Shown here in pieces: positions 6,816 to 11,529 of a DNA stretch of 11,529 nucleotides. The translations under genes and the position numbers were made by a program. The DNA is taken from the NCBI GenBank assembly GCA_022704885.1, contig JAKJFO010000122.1, positions 289-11,817 on the forward strand. Direction: 5' to 3'. This DNA comes from Candidatus Rifleibacteriota bacterium (GTDB taxonomy: Bacteria; Riflebacteria; Ozemobacteria; Ozemobacterales; Ozemobacteraceae). The notes below the pieces were generated by a model. That model searched no databases. It had not been told where the DNA came from and was given only the letters and a program-made list of their open reading frames with translations. Numbering within the stretch: the first letter of the stretch is position 1; each line of letters starts with the position of its first letter.

Positions 6816-9106
6816 AAAAGGCGATCAGCGTGCTGGCTCACCTTCTGGTCAAATGGGCAAAATACGCGTTCGCACCTTTCATGATACTGCTGCTATTGTC
6901 ATTTCTGCGGCTGGGCCCACAGATGTGGCCGATCCAGATCAACAATACCCTCGACACTCTGCTTGAGCAGGGCACCGAGCAGGCCGCCATCGACAAAAGT
7001 ATTCAGCAGACCTTCGGTCTGCTCGACGAGATAATAATTCTGGCTTATCATGATCCAGATCTGTTCAGCGTTTCCGGACTGAATCTGATCAAGCAGATGA
7101 CCGAAAAAATCGAAGAAGTCGAAGGCGTCAAAAACTGCTTTTCGCTCGCCAATACACCCTTTTTCCGCAACTACGAACGCGATGGCGAATCGATCGTCGA
7201 ATCAGCTCCGCTGCTCGACAACATACCTCAAGACGCTGCCGGACTGGCGCGTCTCAAGCAGGAAGCCACAGACAACAAGCTGTTTCGCAACAACATCATT
7301 TCACCCGATGGCAATACAGCTGCATTCAACATAATTCTGCGCGCCGGCCTCGATCCGTTTGCCAAAGAAGCCATCGTCAGGCAGATCCGCGCCGACTACA
7401 CTGCAATGGCGCAATCACATAAAGGCCGCTTCTATTTTACCGGCATGCATGTATTCATGGAAACCACCGGCGTTCAGATGCAACGCGATGTCATGCAATT
7501 TTCGGTGGTTTCGATAATATTGCTGTTCATCGGTCTTTATGCGATATTCCGTTCGGTGCCGATGGCGTTGATTGGCATAACCACCGCCGGCATCGCCAAC
7601 TGGCTGCTGTTCGTCACCCTGCACCTGATGGGCAAAACCCTGTCGATCTCGACGACCCCGGTGCCCGCCATTACCGTTGGCCTGTCGATTGCATACGTTC
7701 TGCATTTGATTGTGGCACGTAAGGAGGGAGTCATAGAAGACGCCCATGAAACCTCGCAGATTTTTATCGGCAATCTGCTTTCGGCGCTGACCACGATGAT
7801 CGGCTTCTTATCGCTATGTCTGAACCCGATACCGACTCTGCAGGATTTCGGGCTCTATGCCGGCCTGGGCACTTTTTATGCGACCATCGCCGGCGTCTTT
7901 TTCGGGTTCCCTCTGCTGCAAAAGCTCAAAGCCCCGCCGAAGCACGATTTTGGCGAAAGCGTAAAAGGTGTTATCGAAACCGTATTTTACCGACATCGCC
8001 GACTGGTTATCGGTGGTTCGCTGATAGTTTTCTGCAGCGGCATCTTTTTACTGCGCATGGAAGTCGAAACCGATTATTACCAGTATTACCTGCGCTCAGC
8101 GCCAATGGTGCAGTCGGTAGATTTCGTCAACCGCAACATCGGCGGCCAGTACCCGATCGTAATTGAGTTCACCACCCCGGGAGTTGACCAGGTATATGAA
8201 GGCAACGTGCTGGGCTGGCTCGAAAAGCTGTCACAGCATGCCATGACCTACAAGGGTGTCGATAAGGTGATCACCTATCTCGACCTGCTCAATGACGGAC
8301 ATCGCGCTTTTGCCGACCAGCCTGAGCCGGGCTGGTTCAACAATCGGGCCATGGTTGGCCAGGTTGCGATGATGGTCAATGACGCCGGCCCCGAACTCAG
8401 CGCCTATTACGTAGATTCGGCGGCGCAAAGAACCCAGGTCTTCATCAGAACCAGTCATATCAACTCTGCATCTTTTCTGGCGATAGACGAGGGTATCAGA
8501 CATTTTCTCGCCAAAAACACACCAGCTGGAATCAGCTACAAAGTTGGCGGAACTTACCTGCGCTGCGTTCAGTCTGCGAATCGTATGGCGCTCTCACAGC
8601 TTTACGGAACCTTCGCGGCCTTCTGCGTGCTGTTTTTTGTGGCATTCCTCGCGATTCCGAAGGTCAAGCTGATATTGATGGCTTTCGTCGTCAATCTGCT
8701 GCCGATTTTCGGCGTTTACGGTCTGCTCGGCATACTTGGCGAGACTCTTAACATGGGCACCACGACCATCGCAGCAATTGCCATCGGCATCGGCATGGAC
8801 GACACCATGCATTTTCTCACCCGTTTCACTACTTATTATGAGGAAACCGGCGATCCGCACGAGAGTGCGAAGCACGTCATTCATTCTTCGGGTGTTTCGA
8901 TGATTCTTACTTCTACCATGATCTCACTTTCGTTCCTTTCTTTGTCACTCAGTATCATCAAACCAATCTATCAGCTCGGCATTTTTACCAGTGTAACCAT
9001 GGCACTGTGCCTGCTGGCCGATCTCTTTCTCATGCCGGTTCTGGTGAACTGGAACACCCCGAATCCTGGTCAGGCGGTTGAACAGCCGTCAGTTCCAACT
9101 GTTTAA
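6812..9106 (+). CDS. RND superfamily (MMPL/HAE3-like) inner-membrane exporter
   Basis: This 764-residue protein has the duplicated RND plan: TM1 about 17-38, a periplasmic loop about 39-226, TM2-TM6 about 228-370, TM7 about 397-415, a second loop about 416-593, and TM8-TM12 about 598-745. Its size fits MMPL/HAE3 members, which move lipids, hopanoids or lipid-linked metabolites using the proton gradient, rather than the roughly 1,040-residue drug pumps. TM10 contains GIGMDDTMHFLTRF with D663-D664, the usual proton-relay position. The equivalent TM4 stretch, VGLSIAYVLHLIVAR, has Ala294-Tyr295 instead, so only the second half keeps acidic residues. ATG 6812 overlaps the flavoenzyme stop (ATGA) and has GGAGG upstream. 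Lying between reductase and ketosynthase genes, it probably exports the pathway product; the substrate is not known. Confidence 0.9.
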   Translation: MKKAISVLAHLLVKWAKYAFAPFMILLLLSFLRLGPQMWPIQINNTLDTLLEQGTEQAAIDKSIQQTFGLLDEIIILAYHDPDLFSVSGLNLIKQMTEKIEEVEGVKNCFSLANTPFFRNYERDGESIVESAPLLDNIPQDAAGLARLKQEATDNKLFRNNIISPDGNTAAFNIILRAGLDPFAKEAIVRQIRADYTAMAQSHKGRFYFTGMHVFMETTGVQMQRDVMQFSVVSIILLFIGLYAIFRSVPMALIGITTAGIANWLLFVTLHLMGKTLSISTTPVPAITVGLSIAYVLHLIVARKEGVIEDAHETSQIFIGNLLSALTTMIGFLSLCLNPIPTLQDFGLYAGLGTFYATIAGVFFGFPLLQKLKAPPKHDFGESVKGVIETVFYRHRRLVIGGSLIVFCSGIFLLRMEVETDYYQYYLRSAPMVQSVDFVNRNIGGQYPIVIEFTTPGVDQVYEGNVLGWLEKLSQHAMTYKGVDKVITYLDLLNDGHRAFADQPEPGWFNNRAMVGQVAMMVNDAGPELSAYYVDSAAQRTQVFIRTSHINSASFLAIDEGIRHFLAKNTPAGISYKVGGTYLRCVQSANRMALSQLYGTFAAFCVLFFVAFLAIPKVKLILMAFVVNLLPIFGVYGLLGILGETLNMGTTTIAAIAIGIGMDDTMHFLTRFTTYYEETGDPHESAKHVIHSSGVSMILTSTMISLSFLSLSLSIIKPIYQLGIFTSVTMALCLLADLFLMPVLVNWNTPNPGQAVEQPSVPTV

Positions 9107-9110
9107 GGAG
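9105..9110 (+). promoter_or_regulatory. Shine-Dalgarno of the ketosynthase-like gene
   Basis: AAGGAG begins within the stop codon of the RND gene and lies nine bases before ATG 9120. It supports that start over an in-frame TTG at 9078 located inside the RND gene. Confidence 0.75.
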
Positions 9111-9119
9111 CAACCGCGC

Positions 9120-10367
9120 ATGCAACCCAACCTGATTACCGGCATCGGCCTGATTACCGCCGCCGGCGTCGGCTGCGAAGAAAACTACGGCAACTTCACC
9201 GCCCGCAATCCTGGAATCTGCACGGTAACAAGATTTGAACTGCCCACTGCCAAAGTCAAGACCAATTTTGCCGGCCTGATCAAGGCTCTGCCGAATGAAT
9301 CCCTCCCAGACGAACTGCTGCCGATACTCAACGAAGATGATCTGGCTCAGGATTACGTCAAAGCCGCAGTCTACGTGACAGCCGAATCGATAAAAGACGC
9401 AAGGCTTGCAGACAGGCCAGCCTCCGACCCGCGCCGGACCGGGCTGATAGTCGCCAGCAGCCTCGGTAATTTTCTCAATGTTTCCGAACTGGTCAAAGAC
9501 TATTTCATGAAAGAACTCTACAAGATCACCTCGCTGATTCACGGCATGAACAGCTACCTGCCCTCGCGCCTCGGCAGCATGTTTGGCGTTGCCGGCCCCT
9601 GCTACTTCGTAAGTTCTTCATGCACCAGCGCTCTGAATGCGACACTGCAGGCCGACACCCTTATAAAAAGCGGAGTAGTCGATCGTGTGCTCGTCTGCGC
9701 TGTCGATGTCTGCCTCGAAACCGGCACCTTTCATCTCTGGAACAAAATCCGCGTGCTTTCACACCGCAACGACAGCCCACATACCGCCTGTCGACCCTAC
9801 TGCAAAACCCGTGACGGCATCGTCGTATCGGAAGCAGCCGGCTGCTTCGTCATCGAAAAAGCCAGTGACGCCAGCGGGCATGGCCATGCGATGATCAAAG
9901 GTATCGGCATGGCCAACGGTGCCAGCGACTTTCTCAAACCGTCGCCGGAGTTGCTGGAAGCTGCAATTCGCGAGGCTCTCGCAACATCACAGACTCCTTC
10001 CGAAAAAATAGACTTCATTGCTGGTTCGGCTTCGGGCTCACCGCATTGTGATCACTTTGAATCAGAGGCGATCTGCCGCGTTTTTGGCGAACGGGCAACA
10101 AAAATCCCGGTGTTTCCTTACAAAAGTTTTCTCGGCTCGACTTTTGGAACCCAGGCAATCAGCGAAGGCGCGCTGGCCATCAGGTCGATGAATAAAAATC
10201 TGGTGCCCGCGCCGTTTAATATTTTTGAGCCAGATGAGCGCGTCAAAGCCAACGTTTATTACAATTCTTCTGATTATGCCGGGTATGAGATCAATAACAT
10301 GCTTTTCATCAATTACGGTTTTGCCGGTAACCATATGGCGATGGTGCTGGGGAAGTGTGGTAAATGA
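9120..10367 (+). CDS. Beta-ketoacyl synthase-fold protein lacking both triad histidines
   Basis: The 415-residue length and fold match FabF/KAS-type condensing enzymes: N-terminal ITGIGLITAAG, nucleophile elbow SSSCTSALNA with Cys168, DRVLVCAVDV, RDGIVVSEAAGCFVIEK and C-terminal INYGFAGNHMAMVL. Normal enzymes use Cys-His-His for decarboxylative Claisen condensation. Aligned without gaps to the NAHGTSTP block, this protein reads AGSASGSP, putting Ser303 at the first His; in place of KSxxGHTLG it reads KSFLGSTFG, putting Ser340 at the second His while keeping Lys335. With Cys present and both His absent, ordinary malonyl-ACP condensation is doubtful. It could be a chain-length-factor-like partner of a second ketosynthase beyond the window, or an acyltransferase-like enzyme. 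The next gene but one element is an ACP, and a dehydratase follows, supporting an acyl/polyketide pathway. It starts 13 bases after the RND stop. Confidence 0.88.
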   Translation: MQPNLITGIGLITAAGVGCEENYGNFTARNPGICTVTRFELPTAKVKTNFAGLIKALPNESLPDELLPILNEDDLAQDYVKAAVYVTAESIKDARLADRPASDPRRTGLIVASSLGNFLNVSELVKDYFMKELYKITSLIHGMNSYLPSRLGSMFGVAGPCYFVSSSCTSALNATLQADTLIKSGVVDRVLVCAVDVCLETGTFHLWNKIRVLSHRNDSPHTACRPYCKTRDGIVVSEAAGCFVIEKASDASGHGHAMIKGIGMANGASDFLKPSPELLEAAIREALATSQTPSEKIDFIAGSASGSPHCDHFESEAICRVFGERATKIPVFPYKSFLGSTFGTQAISEGALAIRSMNKNLVPAPFNIFEPDERVKANVYYNSSDYAGYEINNMLFINYGFAGNHMAMVLGKCGK

Positions 10368-10391
10368 GGACTGAAGCAAGAGCGGCATTAC

Positions 10392-10415
10392 CGATTACGA
10401 TTACGATTACGATTA
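10392..10415 (+). repeat. Tandem hexanucleotide repeat, four perfect copies of CGATTA
   Basis: Four head-to-tail copies of CGATTA lie in the 75-base gap between the ketosynthase-like gene and the ACP gene, with decayed partial units on each side (GCATTAC before, CGAGGA after). The array ends 17 bases before the ACP Shine-Dalgarno region. Copy-number change by slippage would alter the spacer in steps of six without shifting any reading frame. Confidence 0.9.
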
Positions 10416-10442
10416 CGAGGACGGATAGCATAAGGGGGAGAA

Positions 10443-10694
10443 ATGAGCAAACCTGAGATTACGCGGGAAGAACTGATAGAAAAAATTGTGGCGGCGATTA
10501 AAAAGGTGTCGGGCATCAGCATTGCGCCTGAAAAATTCGGTGATAACCTGTTTGCGCTTGGCCTCGACAGCATCAAGGCAATACAGGTCGTCAACATGCT
10601 CGAAGACGAACTCGACCTGATGATTGACGATGCCCATCTGCCAAAATTCACCTCGATAAACGCAATCGCTGCCCATTTCGACAACATCAGATAA
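10443..10694 (+). CDS. Acyl carrier protein (stand-alone, polyketide-type)
   Basis: This acidic four-helix carrier of 83 residues is modified with 4'-phosphopantetheine on Ser43 in the motif FALGLDSIKAIQVVN. GLDSI is closer to polyketide/peptide-synthetase carriers than to housekeeping AcpP (usually GADSLD), which suggests a pathway-specific carrier. Chains attached here would be extended, dehydrated or reduced by the neighbouring enzymes; that role is inferred from context. A strong purine-rich Shine-Dalgarno, AGGGGGAG, ends two bases before ATG 10443. The surface is negatively charged around helix 2 (LEDELDLMIDDA), as expected for partner recognition. The gene lies 75 bases after the ketosynthase-like gene and 49 bases before the secreted-protein gene. 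Confidence 0.93.
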   Translation: MSKPEITREELIEKIVAAIKKVSGISIAPEKFGDNLFALGLDSIKAIQVVNMLEDELDLMIDDAHLPKFTSINAIAAHFDNIR

Positions 10695-10743
10695 ATAATT
10701 CGGCTGTAGACTGGCAGTCAACCATATAACAAAAGGAGAAGTT

Positions 10744-11307
10744 ATGATTATTAAAAGAGTTCTGAGTATTGCAATTTTGTTCTCGTTCTTTCTGGTTTGC
10801 TTTGCTGAAGCGAGTTTTGCGCAAACCACAGAAGATCTGTGCAAACAGGTCAAGCAGATAATGCATTGTCTTAAAAACAACCAGATTCCTATGGCCAAAG
10901 CGCATATTGCAAGATTTTATTCGCCAGAATACCGGGAGTATCTAAAAGAAACCTTTGGTGAAGAGCTTGGTTCAGCCTACGCGCGCGATTTTCAGGAACA
11001 GGTACCTTCTCTTGCAGATTTCGTAGAGCTAATGACAAAAAGATTTCAGATGGAAGTTGATGCTGACTTTGGGGATATCAGATGTTTCAAAATCGACCAG
11101 CCATCAGATATTCCAACCTGGGTCTGGCAAAAGAAACAGACTTTTCTTCTGCAGAACATGAAAAAACCGGTCTCGCTTTATGAAATAATGTTTTACGTTT
11201 CCAGGGATCGCGAGACATTCAGGCCAATTGCAAACTTTGTTATCATCAACGGTTCATTCAAGCTGATCGGGCAACCCGAAAAGGCAGCCAGCGCTCTGAT
11301 GAACTGA
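10744..11307 (+). CDS. Secreted protein of unknown function
   Basis: I do not recognise this 187-residue protein. It begins with a classical Sec signal peptide: positive MIIKR, a hydrophobic core (about 6-20) and a likely signal peptidase I site after Ala26 (SFA before QTT). There is no lipobox with cysteine at +1. The mature part of about 160 residues is mainly helical and charged at first (about 27-100), with cysteines at about 33 and 42, and ends in alternating strand-like segments (YEIMFYVSRDRE, FVIINGSFKLIG) that resemble an NTF2/cystatin-like sheet only loosely. AAGGAG stands five bases before ATG 10744. Located between an ACP and a dehydratase and exported to the periplasm, it may assist the RND exporter, as LolA-like or lipid-binding periplasmic proteins do in lipid clusters; this is inference. 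Its codons look more A+T-rich than the neighbouring genes. Confidence 0.8.
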   Translation: MIIKRVLSIAILFSFFLVCFAEASFAQTTEDLCKQVKQIMHCLKNNQIPMAKAHIARFYSPEYREYLKETFGEELGSAYARDFQEQVPSLADFVELMTKRFQMEVDADFGDIRCFKIDQPSDIPTWVWQKKQTFLLQNMKKPVSLYEIMFYVSRDRETFRPIANFVIINGSFKLIGQPEKAASALMN

Positions 11308-11361
11308 TTTAAACCCGCAGCCTCGAAGTTTGTTACCGATGCCTGCTTCTGAAAGGGATGA

Positions 11362-11529
11362 ATGAAAGCTAACTGCACATTTTCGCTGGAAGAATTGCCG
11401 TGTCTGGCTGATCATCAGCTGGACGGCACGCCGTTCGTGCCGATGGCGATGATCGTCGATGAACTTGCGCGCAGATTCAGCCTCAACTGCTGCTGTTTTA
11501 CCGACATCGAAGTAAAGACGCCGGTGATG
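11362..11529 (+). CDS. Polyketide-type hot-dog dehydratase, N-terminal part (cut by the window edge)
   Basis: Fifty-six codons run from ATG 11362 to the window end without a stop. The segment PCLADHQLDGTPFVPMAM carries the HxxxGxxxxP signature of the polyketide synthase dehydratase family (H18, G22, P27), where the histidine is the catalytic base removing water from a beta-hydroxyacyl chain on the carrier protein. The second catalytic residue (Asp) would be in the missing half. AAGGG lies four bases before the start; an ATG four bases earlier stops after four codons. Whether the protein is a free dehydratase or the front of a larger multidomain enzyme cannot be seen here. It follows the secreted-protein gene by 54 bases with no obvious terminator between, so it is probably in the same operon. 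Confidence 0.75.
   Translation, partial: MKANCTFSLEELPCLADHQLDGTPFVPMAMIVDELARRFSLNCCCFTDIEVKTPVM

Noticed and set aside
9030..9542. A 170-codon open frame on the minus strand
   Set aside because: It lies across the end of the RND gene and the start of the ketosynthase-like gene, both well supported by motifs; the product has no recognisable domain and is an antisense shadow.
10725..10730. TATAAC as a -10 element for the secreted-protein gene
   Set aside because: There is no -35 at 16-18 bases, and initiation seven bases downstream would cut off most of the Shine-Dalgarno site.
10413..10898. A 161-codon open frame on the minus strand across the ACP and secreted-protein genes
   Set aside because: Both plus-strand genes have strong Shine-Dalgarno sites and recognisable features (DSI motif, signal peptide); the minus frame has neither.

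Overview
The window holds two divergent gene blocks from what is probably a Gram-negative-type bacterium. The evidence for that is a ClpS-ClpA pair, a classical signal peptide on one short protein, and an RND/MMPL lipid exporter next to fatty-acid/polyketide-type genes. I cannot place the phylum from the sequence alone. Base composition looks moderate and fairly even, although the small secreted-protein gene near 10.8 kb reads more A+T-rich than its neighbours.

Left block (positions 1-4192, minus strand): an ABC-F translation-factor ATPase, the adaptor ClpS and the unfoldase ClpA (3' end cut by the window edge) are packed with a 14-nt and a 4-nt overlap. They probably share one mRNA, driven by a good sigma-70-like promoter at 4219-4247. 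ClpS delivers N-degron substrates to ClpA, which unfolds them for ClpP. The ABC-F protein acts on the ribosome. The operon thus joins translation rescue and proteolysis.

Middle (4193-4620): a divergent intergenic region. It carries the promoter of the left block and one loose inverted repeat, and I could not find a convincing promoter for the right block.

Right block (4621-11529, plus strand, continuing beyond the window): a tightly spaced set encoding a UbiA-type membrane prenyltransferase, an old-yellow-enzyme-type flavin oxidoreductase with a 4Fe-4S cysteine motif, a 12-helix RND/MMPL exporter, a ketosynthase-fold protein, a stand-alone acyl carrier protein, an unrecognised secreted protein and the start of a hot-dog dehydratase. 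The most economical reading is a biosynthesis-and-export pathway in which an ACP-bound acyl/polyketide-like chain is built, dehydrated and reduced, possibly prenylated or joined to an isoprenoid, and moved out of the inner membrane by the RND protein. It is reminiscent of aryl-polyene-type clusters, but the UbiA and Fe-S flavoenzyme combination is not part of that textbook set.

The most striking detail is the ketosynthase-like protein. It keeps the nucleophilic cysteine, but both histidines of the Cys-His-His triad are serines in an otherwise ungapped alignment. It may be a chain-length-factor-like partner or an enzyme with different chemistry.
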